64,000 nucleotides of DNA from Rhodococcus sp. KRD162 (GCF_017168335.1 NZ_JABFAU010000003.1:833561-897560); one strand, 5' to 3'; numbered from the stretch's first letter, positions 8,078 to 21,071 are shown. Program-made: numbers and translations. Notes: generated by a model not told the origin, from the letters alone.

Positions 8078-9255
8078 AGGCCTACGGATTCGTAGAGTTT
8101 GCCGATCTCGCCGCGACCGAGCACACGCAGTGTTCCTGGACGCTGATCGCCGAGGACGATGTTGCCGACATCGGTACGCACGAGGCGTCCCACCGGGAAG
8201 CCGACCTTGTCGAACAACCGACGCACGATGTGCTTGCGTCCCTCGTGCAGGGTCACCTTGACCAGCGACTTGCCGTCCGAGATATCGAGTAGCGCAAAGC
8301 CGTCGACCTTCACCGGGCCGTCATCGAGCGTGACGCCCTCACGCAGCTGCCTGCCCAGCATGCGGGGAATGGTGCCGGACAGCGTCGCGAGATAGGTCTT
8401 GGAGACCTCGAACGATGGATGCATCAGCCGGTGCGCAAGGTCACCGTCGTTGGTGAACAGCAACAGCCCTTCGGTGTCGGCATCGAGGCGGCCCACGTGA
8501 AACAGTCGCTGCCCCGCCTGTACACGTTCGGAGACGATGTCGCCGACACATGGGCGCCCGAGATCGTCGGACATGGTGCACTGCCATCCACGCGGCTTGT
8601 TCATCGCAAGATGAACAAGCTCTTCCTTGACGACGACGCGGGTGCCGTCGACCCGGACCACCGCGAGGTTGGGGTCGATGCGAATGCCCTGTTCGGTGAC
8701 GATGCGTCCGTCGACCTCGACACGTCCGTCGGCGATCAGTTCCTCGGCAGCGCGACGCGAGGCGACTCCGGCCTGCGCGAGCACCTTCTGCAGACGAACA
8801 CCTTCGCCCGCAGGTACGTGCTTGCGGGGCGAGGAGTCGGTGTACTGGTGTTTCGCCGGCTTGGCGTTGCTGATCGTGGTCGAGGGAGCCTGTTTCTTCT
8901 GCGGCTTCGGCGGCTTGGGACGCGAAGGCTTCTTGCGGGGCACTGCGTCGTTGCTACGGTCGTTGATGCCGTTGTCGGCAGGCTTGTGCTCGAACGATTC
9001 CGGCTTCTCGACGCCCCTGCGGGGGGCCGGTCGGCCGCCGGTGCGAGGAGCGCCTGCGCGAGGTCCCCCGGCTCGGGGAGCTCCAGCGCGGGGCGCGCCG
9101 TCACGCGGCGCGGCGTCACGCGGCGCGGCGTCGCGGGTGCGATCTCCGCGGCGTGCGTCACGCGGCGTGTCCGACCTTCCTGCAGTCGGCTTCCTGCGTG
9201 GGTCTTGTCTGTTGTTACGGTCCGGTGTGCCATCACGGCGAGCGGGCTTGTTCAC
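8074..9255 (-). CDS. rluB: rRNA pseudouridine synthase RluB type with long basic N-terminus
   Basis: A 393-residue RsuA/RluB-family enzyme, predicted to isomerise a uridine of 23S rRNA to pseudouridine. An S4 domain starts near residue 153 ([18 protein letters not shown]), and the catalytic motif [18 protein letters not shown] follows near residue 250, with the Asp as nucleophile. The first about 150 residues are a disordered Arg/Pro/Ala/Gly-rich extension with repeated [13 protein letters not shown] units, much longer than in the E. coli enzyme. The GTG start at 9255 follows a modest purine-rich site. It lies 12 bases after scpB. The precise target uridine is inferred from family only. Confidence 0.9.
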   Translation of the reverse strand: MNKPARRDGTPDRNNRQDPRRKPTAGRSDTPRDARRGDRTRDAAPRDAAPRDGAPRAGAPRAGGPRAGAPRTGGRPAPRRGVEKPESFEHKPADNGINDRSNDAVPRKKPSRPKPPKPQKKQAPSTTISNAKPAKHQYTDSSPRKHVPAGEGVRLQKVLAQAGVASRRAAEELIADGRVEVDGRIVTEQGIRIDPNLAVVRVDGTRVVVKEELVHLAMNKPRGWQCTMSDDLGRPCVGDIVSERVQAGQRLFHVGRLDADTEGLLLFTNDGDLAHRLMHPSFEVSKTYLATLSGTIPRMLGRQLREGVTLDDGPVKVDGFALLDISDGKSLVKVTLHEGRKHIVRRLFDKVGFPVGRLVRTDVGNIVLGDQRPGTLRVLGRGEIGKLYESVGL

Positions 9256-9267
9256 TTGTCTTACCTA

Positions 9268-9966
9268 TCAGTCGTCCGAGTCGAGCTCGGCTGCCGGATC
9301 GGGTGTCGATCCGCGGTTCTTGGTGGAGCGGGTCATTCTCGGGTCGGTGTCCATGCTGTCACTGATCTCGTCGATCAGGTCCACATCCGGCAACAGCGGT
9401 GCCAGTTCGGGTAGATCACCGAGCGATGCGAGTCCGAGCCGTTCGAGAAACAACTCGGTGGTGCAGTACATCGTGCCGGTCGTCTCCGGGTCGGTTCCTG
9501 CTTCGGAGATCAGTCCACGGGCGAGCAACGTACGCATCACTCCATCGACATTGACTCCACGCACGGCGCTGACTCGTGCGCGGGTCAACGGTTGACGATA
9601 TGCGATGACGGCCAGGGTTTCCAATGCCGCGCGTGTGAGCTTGGACCGAGCACCGTCGAGCAGCAGACGTTCGACGTACGGCGCATACGCGGTTCGGGTG
9701 TAGAAGCGCCACCCGTCACCGGCGTAGCGCAAGTCGATTCCGCTCATCCGTTCGGTGAGTCCAGCGGCCATCTCGTTCAGCGCCGAGCGCACGCGCGCTA
9801 CCGAGGACCCCACGGCCGAGGCGAGTTGCTCGTCCGAGGCAGGGGTGTCGACGATCAACAGAACCGCCTCGAGTGCCGATGCGAGACTGGCGTCGTCCAG
9901 CTCCTCGGACCCGTCGACATCCTCGAGCTCGAGTTCTGGATCGCTCGGTTCCGAGTCGGTGCTCAT
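9268..9966 (-). CDS. scpB: segregation and condensation protein B
   Basis: A 232-residue kleisin-associated protein of the SMC condensin complex, containing two winged-helix domains (ALEAVLLIVDTPASDEQLA and RAALETLAVIAYRQPLTRA). ScpB dimers clamp ScpA and regulate the SMC ATPase in chromosome organisation. The acidic N-terminus (ELELEDVDGSEELDD) and a polar C-terminal tail flank the core. Its ATG overlaps the scpA stop by 4 bases, consistent with stoichiometric production. Confidence 0.95.
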   Translation of the reverse strand: MSTDSEPSDPELELEDVDGSEELDDASLASALEAVLLIVDTPASDEQLASAVGSSVARVRSALNEMAAGLTERMSGIDLRYAGDGWRFYTRTAYAPYVERLLLDGARSKLTRAALETLAVIAYRQPLTRARVSAVRGVNVDGVMRTLLARGLISEAGTDPETTGTMYCTTELFLERLGLASLGDLPELAPLLPDVDLIDEISDSMDTDPRMTRSTKNRGSTPDPAAELDSDD

Positions 9967-10799
9967 GCGTAGTCCTCTTCGTTGACCACGATGGGCCCTT
10001 CGTCCTTACCGGTCCAGCTCACTCGCAGGTCGCCGAGCGGCTCCGGTTGCTCGAATGCGATCACTTGCTGCCGGAACAGTTCCAGCAACGCCAGGAATCG
10101 CGCGATTATTTCGACCTGTACCTCGCAGTCCTGCACCAACTCCGAGAACGAAGCCCACTCGTTGAGTCCGCGGCCCTGCAGATTCTCGAGCAGCCACTCC
10201 GCCTGCTCCGGAATCGAGACCGCGTGCTGATGAATGTGATCGAGCCCCACCTGCGGAATCGGCTTGGGCCGGAAGGCCGCTGCGGCGATGTCGGCGAACC
10301 GGGCCGGGTCGACGCCGAGCAACACCTCCGGAATGAGATCGACGTACCTGTCCTCCACCGATACCGACCGCGGGTATCGACGCAGCGCAGCAGCTTCGAG
10401 CTCACCGAAGAGCTGGGCGACCTGCTTGTAGGCGCGGTACTGCAGCAACCGCGCGAAGAGCAGATCTCGCACTTCGAGCAGCGCCAGGTCCTCGGCGTCC
10501 TCGACATCGCCCGCCGGCAGCAACCGAGCCGCCTTCAGATCCAGCAACGTCGCCGCGACCACCAAGAATTCGGTGGTTTGATCGAGACCGACATCGGCTC
10601 CGAGAGATTTGGTGAACGAGATGAAGTCGTCGGTGACGGTGTGCAACGCCACCTCGGTGACATCCATGCGGTGCTGACTGATCAGCGAGAGCAGCAGATC
10701 GAACGGGCCTTCGAAGTTGAGCAACCGCACCCGGAATTTCGACGGATCCGCGTCGGCCGCAACCTCGATCGGAGCCTCGTCGGCTGCGTCGACCGTCAC
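9963..10799 (-). CDS. scpA: segregation and condensation protein A (kleisin)
   Basis: A 278-residue kleisin that bridges the SMC heads. The hallmark N-terminal motif FEGPFDLLLSLI occurs at about residues 29-40, followed by DDFISFTK and the central helical region (EFLVVAATLLDLKAARLLP). The C-terminal winged helix (FLALLELFRQQVIAFEQ) contacts SMC. Its GTG start overlaps parA, and with scpB it forms the usual parA-scpA-scpB set near xerD. Confidence 0.96.
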   Translation of the reverse strand: MTVDAADEAPIEVAADADPSKFRVRLLNFEGPFDLLLSLISQHRMDVTEVALHTVTDDFISFTKSLGADVGLDQTTEFLVVAATLLDLKAARLLPAGDVEDAEDLALLEVRDLLFARLLQYRAYKQVAQLFGELEAAALRRYPRSVSVEDRYVDLIPEVLLGVDPARFADIAAAAFRPKPIPQVGLDHIHQHAVSIPEQAEWLLENLQGRGLNEWASFSELVQDCEVQVEIIARFLALLELFRQQVIAFEQPEPLGDLRVSWTGKDEGPIVVNEEDYA

Positions 10800-11758
10800 G
10801 GCCCCGACCGGTAGATCACCTCGCGCGCGAGAGCGCGATACGCCTGCGCGCCGCCGGATTTCGGTGCCCAGGTGGTGATCGGTTCACCAGCGACACTGGT
10901 TTCGGGGAACCGGACGGTACGGGTGATCACGGTGTCGTAGACGACATCGCCGAACACCTCGACCACTCGCGTCATCACCTCTCGCGAGTGCAGCGTGCGC
11001 GCATCGAACATCGTCACCACGATGCCGGCGAGCTTCAGCCGGGGATTGAGGCGATCACGCACCTTCTCGACGGTGTCGTTGAGCAGCGCCAGTCCGCGGA
11101 GGCTGAAGTACTCGCACTCCATCGGAATCAGTACCTCGTCGGCGCACGTGAGCGCGTTGACGGTCAGCAGACCGAGAGACGGTTGGCAATCGACGAGGAC
11201 ATAGTCGTAGCGATCGAGAATCGGGTGCAGCACTCGCCCTAGTGTCTGCTCGCGCCCCACCTCGGTCACCAGTTGAATTTCTGCGGCGGACAGATCGATG
11301 TTGCTGGGCAGCAGATCGAGGTTCTCGACTCGGGTGCGCATCAACACGTCGTCGGCGGACACCTTGGCTTCGACCAGGAGGTTGTACACGGTGAGGTCGA
11401 GTTCGTGATGTGCCACTCCCAATCCCGCAGACAGTGCTCCCTGCGGGTCGAGATCGACGAGAAGAACGCGACGGCCGTAGCCGGCCAACGAGGCACCGAG
11501 ATTGATGGTCGACGTCGTCTTGCCGACGCCACCCTTCTGGTTGCACATGGCGATGATCTTCGCCGGACCGTGACTGGCCAAGGGCTGTGGCTCTGGAACC
11601 ATGCGGGTTCTGCGCCCGGTCGGTCCCACTTCGTTCGCTGCGGGAATGATGTCGCGGGACTCTCGGCTCGATTCCGGTTGACGCGTGTGAAAGAGCGCGC
11701 CCTCGAGATGCGCGTGAACGGAGGCTGACTCCGCCGCTGGCGGCTGCGGTGTCGACAC
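10796..11758 (-). CDS. parA: ParA/Soj-family chromosome-partition ATPase
   Basis: A 320-residue deviant-Walker ATPase. Walker A is CNQKGGVGKTTSTINLG, with the signature Lys, and switch motifs LVDLDPQGA and YVLVDCQPSLG follow. The GTG at 11758 is chosen because AGGGGAG lies 9 bases upstream and the resulting length matches the mycobacterial homologue beside scpA; a longer in-frame reading from 11899 lacks support. The first about 70 residues are a polar, probably disordered extension. No parB follows, so this is the scpAB-linked orphan ParA rather than a plasmid system. Its role in segregation or SMC loading is inferred. Confidence 0.9.
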   Translation of the reverse strand: MSTPQPPAAESASVHAHLEGALFHTRQPESSRESRDIIPAANEVGPTGRRTRMVPEPQPLASHGPAKIIAMCNQKGGVGKTTSTINLGASLAGYGRRVLLVDLDPQGALSAGLGVAHHELDLTVYNLLVEAKVSADDVLMRTRVENLDLLPSNIDLSAAEIQLVTEVGREQTLGRVLHPILDRYDYVLVDCQPSLGLLTVNALTCADEVLIPMECEYFSLRGLALLNDTVEKVRDRLNPRLKLAGIVVTMFDARTLHSREVMTRVVEVFGDVVYDTVITRTVRFPETSVAGEPITTWAPKSGGAQAYRALAREVIYRSGP

Positions 11759-11868
11759 GTTCCAGCGCTCCCCTGTCCCGTTCGTCTTCGAGTAGTTCAC
11801 CCAAACGCTACCGCCTGCGGGCCCGGCACTGTCATCGGACACGCTGACACGTGGCTGTGGACCTCGTG

Positions 11869-12783
11869 CTACTGGGCCCGCGGATGCGCGCCCGCCCACA
11901 CCTCACGCATCGTAGTCACGGTGACGAGGGTGTAGATCTGGGTCGTCGTCACCGACGCGTGACCCAACAGCTCCTGCACGACGCGAACGTCGGCACCGCC
12001 GTCGAGTAGATGGGTGGCGAACGAGTGCCGAAGAACATGTGGTGAGACACCGGAGGTAATTCCGGCCCGCTCGGCCGAATCCTGCAGCACCTGCCACGCG
12101 CTCTGTCGAGAAAGCCTGCCGCCCCGCACGTTGAGAAACAATGCCGGGTTCGATCTGGCCACCAATCCCGGTCGCCCGCGCACGAGGTATCCGTCGATCG
12201 CCTCGATCGCAGGCCGTCCGACCGGGACGATTCGATGCTTGCCACCTTTACCGCGCAACAGCACCGACCGCGCCTCGGTGTCGATATCGTCCACATCGAG
12301 TCCCACCGCCTCGGAGATTCGAGCTCCGGTGGAGTACAGCAATTCCAGCAGCGCCCGATCACGCAGTCCGCGCGGCGCGTCGGGCCCGGCGATCGACGCC
12401 GATTCGAGCAGTTCCACGACCTGATCGACGGGCAGTGACTTGGGCAGCCGTTTGGCGGGTTGTGGCGGCTTGACCTCACTGGCGACGTTGCGCTCGACCA
12501 TGCCCTCCGCGAGCGCGAATCGATGAAGCCCTCGCACGGCGATCAATGTTCGAGCAGCCGAGCTCGCTGCGAGAGCCGCGAATTCGTCGTCCCCACGGCG
12601 GAGATACAGCACGAACTCGGTGATGTCGTTCTCGGTGACCTTCGCCAGGTCGGTGATGCCGTAGCCGCTCAGAAATCGCTCGTACCGCGCAAGATCACGA
12701 CGGTACGAGGACACCGTGTTCGGCGCAGACCCACGCTCGACCACCAGATGGTCGAGATACGTCGAAATCTGCTGGCCGATCAC
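11869..12783 (-). CDS. xerD: tyrosine recombinase XerD
   Basis: A 304-residue site-specific recombinase that resolves chromosome dimers at dif with XerC. The SAM-like N-terminal domain ([19 protein letters not shown]) precedes the catalytic domain with [10 protein letters not shown] (first Arg), the box [15 protein letters not shown] (His-x-x-Arg), [13 protein letters not shown] (His) and the Tyr nucleophile. The GTG start at 12783 lies just after the upstream Nudix stop; longer in-frame readings give Arg-rich shadow sequence. Its position next to parA and scpAB fits the housekeeping enzyme rather than a phage integrase. Confidence 0.95.
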   Translation of the reverse strand: MIGQQISTYLDHLVVERGSAPNTVSSYRRDLARYERFLSGYGITDLAKVTENDITEFVLYLRRGDDEFAALAASSAARTLIAVRGLHRFALAEGMVERNVASEVKPPQPAKRLPKSLPVDQVVELLESASIAGPDAPRGLRDRALLELLYSTGARISEAVGLDVDDIDTEARSVLLRGKGGKHRIVPVGRPAIEAIDGYLVRGRPGLVARSNPALFLNVRGGRLSRQSAWQVLQDSAERAGITSGVSPHVLRHSFATHLLDGGADVRVVQELLGHASVTTTQIYTLVTVTTMREVWAGAHPRAQ

Positions 12784-12788
12784 GGCGG

Positions 12789-15268
<2,480 letters not shown>

Positions 15269-15301
15269 TCACCGCCAACGACACGCTCGTTCTTGCGCCG
15301 G

Positions 15302-16249
15302 TCAGCTCGCAGGCGCTCCCACGGTCACCGCGTTCGCGTTGGCTCCGGTGCCGTATCGGCCCGACGTCCCGTCCAGTTGCTCGGCGAGAGCGAGAACCGT
15401 GGTGATCCGTCCGGCTTCACGATCGACGTTGTCGACCGTGCTGAGCGAGGACGACAGAGCGGAGTCGGCTCGCACGACGGCGATCGGTCCGTTGCCCTCG
15501 GCGGCTCCGGACCTGCCCGCCAGCACTGCCCCGGCTCCCCGTGCATCGAGAGCACCGGCGAAGCGCGCCACGATGGCACCGCGATTGCCGTCCTCGACGT
15601 CCGAGGCACCGGAACCGGTGATGACCACCGCCAGCTGAGCCGGGGAGACAGCGCCGTTGTCGTAGGCGATGAACCCGCCACTGCGCAGTGTCTCCAAAGC
15701 CAATGACAGCTCCTCGGGAGTGGACTGCGGTTGTGCGGTCTCTGCGTTGAGCAGCAGCACCGAACCCAGCAGGTCGCCTGCCAGACTGCCTTGATCGACG
15801 GCACCGGTGCGTAACTGCACACCAGCGGGAATGACGTTGGTGAGGCGAGTACGCAGATCGTCACCGTTCGCGGCAGAGACGAACGAGTCGGTCAGTGAGA
15901 CACGGCCGGTTACGCTGGCCCCCGACGCGTCGATGGAGCGCGTAACCCCGTCCACATCACTGGGATCGGCATCCGGGGTGGTGATGACCACCACGCTGCG
16001 ATCGACCAACGTATCTCGTAATACCCGGCCCGACACCGCGGCATCGAACCCGTCGGCCGAGTTGAGTTGCTCACCGAGTCGATTGTTCGTCGCCTGAAGA
16101 TCATCGACCTGCGTTTCGAGACCGGACTTGTCGTCACGTAGCCCCGATACCAGTCCGCTCGACAGCAGACCCGATCCGAGCACGATGCCGATGGCCAGCG
16201 CAACGAAAACTGCTGCCAGCGAAATGGCATGTTGGCGAAGCGAAATCAC
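15302..16249 (-). CDS. mctB: MctB-like copper transporter (outer-envelope protein)
   Basis: A 315-residue protein with an N-terminal signal/anchor helix (ISLRQHAISLAAVFVALAIG) and a large periplasmic part with a coiled-coil stretch (DDKSGLETQVDDLQATNNRL). The family is known from M. tuberculosis Rv1698, reported as an outer-membrane copper efflux channel. Start GTG 16249 gives a GTGA overlap with the steA stop and a length within one residue of that protein. The neighbour pair steA-mctB is conserved in mycolic-acid bacteria, supporting an envelope role. Confidence 0.88.
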   Translation of the reverse strand: MISLRQHAISLAAVFVALAIGIVLGSGLLSSGLVSGLRDDKSGLETQVDDLQATNNRLGEQLNSADGFDAAVSGRVLRDTLVDRSVVVITTPDADPSDVDGVTRSIDASGASVTGRVSLTDSFVSAANGDDLRTRLTNVIPAGVQLRTGAVDQGSLAGDLLGSVLLLNAETAQPQSTPEELSLALETLRSGGFIAYDNGAVSPAQLAVVITGSGASDVEDGNRGAIVARFAGALDARGAGAVLAGRSGAAEGNGPIAVVRADSALSSSLSTVDNVDREAGRITTVLALAEQLDGTSGRYGTGANANAVTVGAPAS

Positions 16250-17439
16250 GGAAGCAACCCCTGGAACCACAGCGCGAACCGATTCCACAGGTCGATCGCC
16301 CAATCCAACCCTTCACCACCGATGTTGGACACAGCCAACGCCACGATGACGGCGACCAGTGCGGCCAGGATCAGCAGAGCGATCGCACCGCCGGAAACCC
16401 GGCTTCGGTACAGCGTTGCCACTGCCTTGGCGTCGACCAGTTTGGCACCTACCTTCAGACGCGTCATGAACGCGGCGGGATTGGTGTTGCGTCGACCACG
16501 ATCGAAGAACTCGTCGAGGCTGGCCGGGCTACCGACCGACACGATCAGTGAGGCCCCGTGATGATCCGCCAACAGCAGGGCAAGATCGGCGGCAGCGCCG
16601 GTGGCCGGGAACGTCATGGCACCGATACCGAGATCCTGGATGCGCTCTAGACCTTGGGCATGACCGTCCGAATCGGCCGGAAGTACCACCTCTGCACCAC
16701 ATTTGAGCGTCTGTGCAGTGATGTCCTCGGGATCGCCGACGATAAGATCGGGTCGATGACCGGCCTTCATCGCGGTATCGGCACCTGCCCCAACCCCGAT
16801 GATGACGGGCGAATACTCCTTGATGAAGGGCTTGAGGTTCTTCAAGTCCTCGGCGTGGCCGGGTCCGTCGGCGACGATGACGACGTGCCGACCCTCGAGA
16901 TCGATGTCGATGTCCGGCACTCCGACGCCGTCGATCAGCAATGGGCTCTCGGTCCTGATGAACTCGATCGTGTTGCCCGAGAATGCTTCCAGGTGATCGA
17001 CGAGTCCGGTCTTGGCCTCGATCATCTTGTCCGAGATCTCGGCTTCGCTCTGCTCTTCGCCTTTGGCGAGGCGCCGATCACCGGTGTAGACGCCACCGTC
17101 GTTGAGCCGAACCTTGGAGCCGTCCTTGATCTTCTTGAAGATCTCGGTGCCGGCCGAGTCGATCAAGGTGATCCCGTTGGCCACGATGACCTCGGGACCG
17201 AGGTTGGGATATCGCCCGGAAATCGACGGCGACGCATTGACCACCGCGAGGACCCCTGCCTCGACGAGTGCGTCCGCGGTCAGTCGGTCCAGGTCGAGCT
17301 CGTCGAGTACGACGATGTCACCCGGTCCGACCCGTTTGAGCAGCTTGGCCGTGTTGCGATCGACTCGCGCGATCCCGGTGATTCCGGGCAGCGAATCCTG
17401 GCTACGTGACAGCAGAGCCGGCATCTTCATGTCGACCAT
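16246..17439 (-). CDS. steA: cell-division/envelope protein SteA
   Basis: A protein of about 397 residues. It contains a thiamine-pyrophosphokinase-like fold segment (GPGHAEDLKNLKPFIKEYSP, GAGADTAMKAGHRPDLIVGD) and a C-terminal membrane helix (ALLILAALVAVIVALAVSNIG). The N-terminal ITGIARVDRNTAKLLKRV and GRYPNLGPEVIVANG match Rv1697/SteA. In corynebacteria SteA works with SteB in peptidoglycan remodelling at division. The start is uncertain among closely spaced ATG codons (17439, 17430, 17424); 17439 has a weak GGG upstream. Confidence 0.88.
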   Translation of the reverse strand: MVDMKMPALLSRSQDSLPGITGIARVDRNTAKLLKRVGPGDIVVLDELDLDRLTADALVEAGVLAVVNASPSISGRYPNLGPEVIVANGITLIDSAGTEIFKKIKDGSKVRLNDGGVYTGDRRLAKGEEQSEAEISDKMIEAKTGLVDHLEAFSGNTIEFIRTESPLLIDGVGVPDIDIDLEGRHVVIVADGPGHAEDLKNLKPFIKEYSPVIIGVGAGADTAMKAGHRPDLIVGDPEDITAQTLKCGAEVVLPADSDGHAQGLERIQDLGIGAMTFPATGAAADLALLLADHHGASLIVSVGSPASLDEFFDRGRRNTNPAAFMTRLKVGAKLVDAKAVATLYRSRVSGGAIALLILAALVAVIVALAVSNIGGEGLDWAIDLWNRFALWFQGLLP

Positions 17440-17514
17440 GATGACCCGATGGACACGCACGACGATGGAGGCGCGCCGAAACAACTACCACACTGATCAC
17501 ATCAGCACCAAAAG

Positions 17515-19284
17515 TTACAGGGCGGCTCGGTCCGCATGTGCGGTGGCCAACAGCTCTTCTGCGTGCGCCCGACCGGTCTCAGTGTCGTCCAGACCGGCCA
17601 GCATTCGTGCGAGCTCCACGACGCGTTCCGACGACGACAATGTTCGGACACCGCTGTTCGCCGCACCCTTCTTCGCGTCTGTCTTGTCGACGACCAGGTG
17701 CGTATCGGCAAACGCCGCTACCTGCGGCAAGTGCGTGACCACGATGACCTGATGAGTGCGAGCCAACCGTCCCAGCCGTCGACCGACCTCGACGGCAGCG
17801 CGGCCACCCACGCCCGCGTCGACCTCGTCGAACACCATGGTCGCGCCCTTTTCCGAGCCCGCCAACACCACCTCGAGGGCCAGCATCACCCGCGACAGCT
17901 CGCCGCCGGACGCACTCTTGCTGATCGGCAGAGCCTGGGCACCCTCGTGGGCAGAGAGACGGAACTCGACCTCGTCGACCCCGTTGCTGCCCGCGTGCAG
18001 CTCGACTCCGTCGACCACGATCGGAGCCGAATCGGACGGGCCTGCCGGCAGCGCACGCACGTCGATCTGCAGCTTGGCCTTCCCCATCGCCAAACCAGCC
18101 AGCTCGACGCTGACTGCCTTCGCGAGTTTCGCCGACGCCTTCGCCCTGGCTGCACTGAGCTTCGTCGCCGCCCCGGCGACATCGACTGCGGCCGCCTCGA
18201 CTTCGGCACTCAACTGGGCGAGCGCGTCGGCCGAGGTATCGATGCGGGAGAGTCGCTCGCGCGCATCCTCGGCCCATGCGATCACACCGTCGACATCGGC
18301 CGCGTACTTGCGCGTCAACGACTTCAACTCGGCCTGCCGGTTCAGGATCGTGTCGAGAGCACCCGGGTCGGACGGCAGATCCGTCAGATACGAGGTCAGG
18401 TCGGCCCCGACATCGCCCACGATCGCCATCGCGTCGTTCAGTCGTGGCAGCAGTTCGGTGAGGGCCGCATCGTCGGCGTGTTCGAGGCGAGAGCGTGCCT
18501 CACCCAACAGATACAGCGCGGACATCGTGTCCGACGCCTCCTCGGTACTTCCGACCAATGCGGCCGCTGCGCCTTCTGCGGTCTCGCGCAACGAGTCGAG
18601 GTCCCCCAGCCGACGCACATCCTCGGCGACGGATCGGTCCTCACCCGGCTCCGGAGCCAGTGCGTCGATCTCCTGCAGGCCGAACTGGAGACGATCGGCT
18701 TCCTGGGCCAATTCGCGACTTCGTTCGGTGCGGTCGATCAGCTCGTTGCGTGCATCGAGCCACGTCTTGCGAGCAGTACGGTACTTGGCGAGCAGTTCTG
18801 CCACCGAATCTCCGGCGAACCGGTCGAGCGCCCCGAGTTGCTGGTCCGGACGGAGCAAACGCAGTTGGTCGTTTTGACCATGCACAGTCAGCAAGGTGTC
18901 GGTGAAGTTCGACAGCACGGACGCGGGCACGCTTCGTCCACCGAGATGAGCCCGAGAACGACCGTCCGAGTTGACCGTTCGTACGGCAATGATCGAATTG
19001 TCCTCATCGCGTTGCCCACCCGAGGATTCGAGTACCTTGTCGACGTCCTCGATCACCTGCTCCGAAGCGGTATCGGTGCTGAATCGCCCCTCGACCACGG
19101 CGCGTTGCGCGCCGAGCCGAACCCGGCCCGCGTCGGCGCGCGCACCCGAGAGCAGGTGCAAGCTGGTGACCACCATGGTCTTGCCTGCGCCGGTTTCGCC
19201 GGTGAGAACGGTCAAGCCCTCGTGAAACTGTGCGCTGGCGCCGGAGATGACTCCGAGGCTGTCGATCCGAATCTCTTCGAGCAT
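17515..19284 (-). CDS. recN: DNA repair protein RecN
   Basis: A 589-residue SMC-like ATPase that acts early in double-strand-break repair. The N-terminal Walker A (TGETGAGKTM) and Q-loop (VHGQNDQLRLL) pair with the C-terminal signature (SGGELSRVMLALE) and Walker B (MVFDEVDAGVGG). Between lie two coiled-coil arms (about residues 160-370). ATG 19284 is two bases after the nadK stop. No LexA-like operator is evident because the start is inside the nadK-recN junction. Confidence 0.96.
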   Translation of the reverse strand: MLEEIRIDSLGVISGASAQFHEGLTVLTGETGAGKTMVVTSLHLLSGARADAGRVRLGAQRAVVEGRFSTDTASEQVIEDVDKVLESSGGQRDEDNSIIAVRTVNSDGRSRAHLGGRSVPASVLSNFTDTLLTVHGQNDQLRLLRPDQQLGALDRFAGDSVAELLAKYRTARKTWLDARNELIDRTERSRELAQEADRLQFGLQEIDALAPEPGEDRSVAEDVRRLGDLDSLRETAEGAAAALVGSTEEASDTMSALYLLGEARSRLEHADDAALTELLPRLNDAMAIVGDVGADLTSYLTDLPSDPGALDTILNRQAELKSLTRKYAADVDGVIAWAEDARERLSRIDTSADALAQLSAEVEAAAVDVAGAATKLSAARAKASAKLAKAVSVELAGLAMGKAKLQIDVRALPAGPSDSAPIVVDGVELHAGSNGVDEVEFRLSAHEGAQALPISKSASGGELSRVMLALEVVLAGSEKGATMVFDEVDAGVGGRAAVEVGRRLGRLARTHQVIVVTHLPQVAAFADTHLVVDKTDAKKGAANSGVRTLSSSERVVELARMLAGLDDTETGRAHAEELLATAHADRAAL

Positions 19285-19286
19285 GC

Positions 19287-20252
19287 CTACCTCGCTCTCC
19301 CCCGCCACCCGGTGACGGGCAGTTCGAATTTCTTGACCATGCGATCGGCGAACGGTGCCGAGTCGAGCCGTACCCATTTGATCGGCGATGCGCCCCGCAC
19401 CACCTCCACCCGAGCACCGGCAGGCAGACTCAGTGTTCGCCTGCCGTCGCAGAATACGAATCCCGCATGTCCACCGGCATCGATCTCGACTGCGACTATC
19501 GATTCCGGGCTCGTCACCAGCGGTCGGGCGAACAGCGCATGCGCATTACTCGGAATAACCAGGATGGCTTCGAGTTCCGGCCACACCACCGGCCCTCCGG
19601 CCGAGAAGGCGTACGCCGTCGACCCCGTCGGGGTCGAGATCAGCACACCGTCGCAGCCGAACGCCGAGACCGGCCGTCCGTCCACTTCGAGTACCACCTC
19701 GAGCACTCCGAGCCGAGACCCGTTCTCGATGCTCGCCTCGTTGAGAGCCCAACCGCGTTCGACCACCTGATCGCCGACACGAATCGCGATGTCCAAGGTC
19801 ATCCGACGCTCGATGCGGTAATCGCCTGCAATTACCCGCGCCAGAGCGTCCTCGAGATGATCGGCCTCTGCCTCGGCGAGAAATCCGACGTGTCCGAGGT
19901 TGATACCGAGAACTGGGATCGCCGCCGCCTGCGCGAGCTCGGCTGCCCGCAGGAATGTTCCGTCACCACCGAGAACCAGAACCATCTCGCAGCCCACCGC
20001 CGCGTCGGGACCGAATTCCACGACGTTGAGCTTCATGTCGGCAACGAACACGTGATCGTGCTCCTGCGAATCCGAGGCCTCGATCTTGGAGGGCTCCACC
20101 TCGTCCACGAGCACACGGAGGCAGATCCCTGCTTCGTCGAACACCTTGCCCACTCGCCGTGCGGTCTCGGCGATATCCGGCCTGCCGGGATGAGCGACGA
20201 GAAGTATTTCTCGAATCGACTCCAGTTCCGGTGATGCGTGGGACGGAGTCAC
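19287..20252 (-). CDS. nadK: NAD kinase
   Basis: A 321-residue enzyme that phosphorylates NAD to NADP. Motifs seen are [13 protein letters not shown] (the GGDG phosphate-binding loop with the catalytic Asp), NEASIENG (the NE motif) and [14 protein letters not shown]. The GTG start at 20252 overlaps the tlyA stop as GTGA; longer in-frame readings are Arg-rich and non-coding in character. The tlyA-nadK-recN order is conserved in actinobacteria. Confidence 0.96.
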   Translation of the reverse strand: MTPSHASPELESIREILLVAHPGRPDIAETARRVGKVFDEAGICLRVLVDEVEPSKIEASDSQEHDHVFVADMKLNVVEFGPDAAVGCEMVLVLGGDGTFLRAAELAQAAAIPVLGINLGHVGFLAEAEADHLEDALARVIAGDYRIERRMTLDIAIRVGDQVVERGWALNEASIENGSRLGVLEVVLEVDGRPVSAFGCDGVLISTPTGSTAYAFSAGGPVVWPELEAILVIPSNAHALFARPLVTSPESIVAVEIDAGGHAGFVFCDGRRTLSLPAGARVEVVRGASPIKWVRLDSAPFADRMVKKFELPVTGWRGRAR

Positions 20253-21070
20253 TGTGGTCCTTCCTCGATCGCGAGCCGGACAAGTTCCGGGATGTCGGGG
20301 CGCGGTGAAGCGTCGTCCGCACCTGCACTCAGCCACAAAAAGTACTCGACGTTGCCCGAAGGTCCCGGCAGTGGGCTTGCTGCGACCGCCCGAACCACGA
20401 GGTTCAACGCGACGGCCGCGTTCGCGACATCTTCGACCGCCTCGGCCCGCAGTGCAGGATCTCGCACCACTCCACCGGAGCCCACCCGATCCTTGCCGAC
20501 CTCGAACTGAGGTTTGACCATCAACACCATGTTGGTGCCCGGCTTCGAGCACGCGACGAAGGCGGGAAGAACGAGCTTCAAGGAGATGAACGACAGGTCG
20601 GCGACGATCACCTCTACCGGCCCCCCGATCATGTTCGCGTCGATGGACCTGACGTTGGTGCGGTCGACGACGTGCACCCGATCGTCGGACTGCAGCCGCC
20701 ACACCAGCTGCCCGTATCCGACATCGACGGCCACCACTTCCCGTACGCCTCGACTGAGAAGGACGTCGGTGAATCCACCGGTGGACGCTCCCGCATCGAG
20801 GCAACGAGCATGTTCGACGGTGAGTCCGAGCGGCTCGAAAGCATCGAGCGCACCGAGTAGTTTGTGGGCACCGCGGGACGCCCAGCTGATCTCGTTGTCC
20901 TCTTCGGCCACCAACAGCGGCGTCCCCGGCTCCACCGCCGTGGCAGGCTTGGACGCCACCGCTCCGGCAATTTTCACCCGACCTGCCTCGATCAGCTCCG
21001 AGGCGTGCTCCCGAGATCTCGCCAGTCCACGACGAACAAGCTCGGCATCGACCCGAGCGCGACGTGCCAC
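20249..21070 (-). CDS. tlyA: rRNA 2'-O-methyltransferase TlyA
   Basis: A 273-residue protein with an N-terminal S4 domain ([21 protein letters not shown]) followed by an FtsJ-type SAM methyltransferase fold ([28 protein letters not shown]). TlyA methylates 16S and 23S rRNA 2'-hydroxyls, and its loss gives capreomycin resistance in mycobacteria. [14 protein letters not shown] carries the catalytic Lys region. It is followed with 4-base overlap by nadK. Confidence 0.95.
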   Translation of the reverse strand: MARRARVDAELVRRGLARSREHASELIEAGRVKIAGAVASKPATAVEPGTPLLVAEEDNEISWASRGAHKLLGALDAFEPLGLTVEHARCLDAGASTGGFTDVLLSRGVREVVAVDVGYGQLVWRLQSDDRVHVVDRTNVRSIDANMIGGPVEVIVADLSFISLKLVLPAFVACSKPGTNMVLMVKPQFEVGKDRVGSGGVVRDPALRAEAVEDVANAAVALNLVVRAVAASPLPGPSGNVEYFLWLSAGADDASPRPDIPELVRLAIEEGPQ

Positions 21071-21071
21071 G

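Noticed and set aside
10796..11758. ParA as part of a plasmid partition cassette
   Set aside because: No parB or centromere repeats follow; the gene overlaps scpA as in related chromosomes.
11869..12783. Tyrosine recombinase as a sign of an integrated element
   Set aside because: Its place between pyrG/Nudix and parA-scpAB is the conserved location of the chromosomal XerD.
17536..19770. Long plus-strand open frame opposite recN and nadK
   Set aside because: It mirrors genuine minus-strand genes with clear Walker and GGDG motifs, and its own translation shows no domain.
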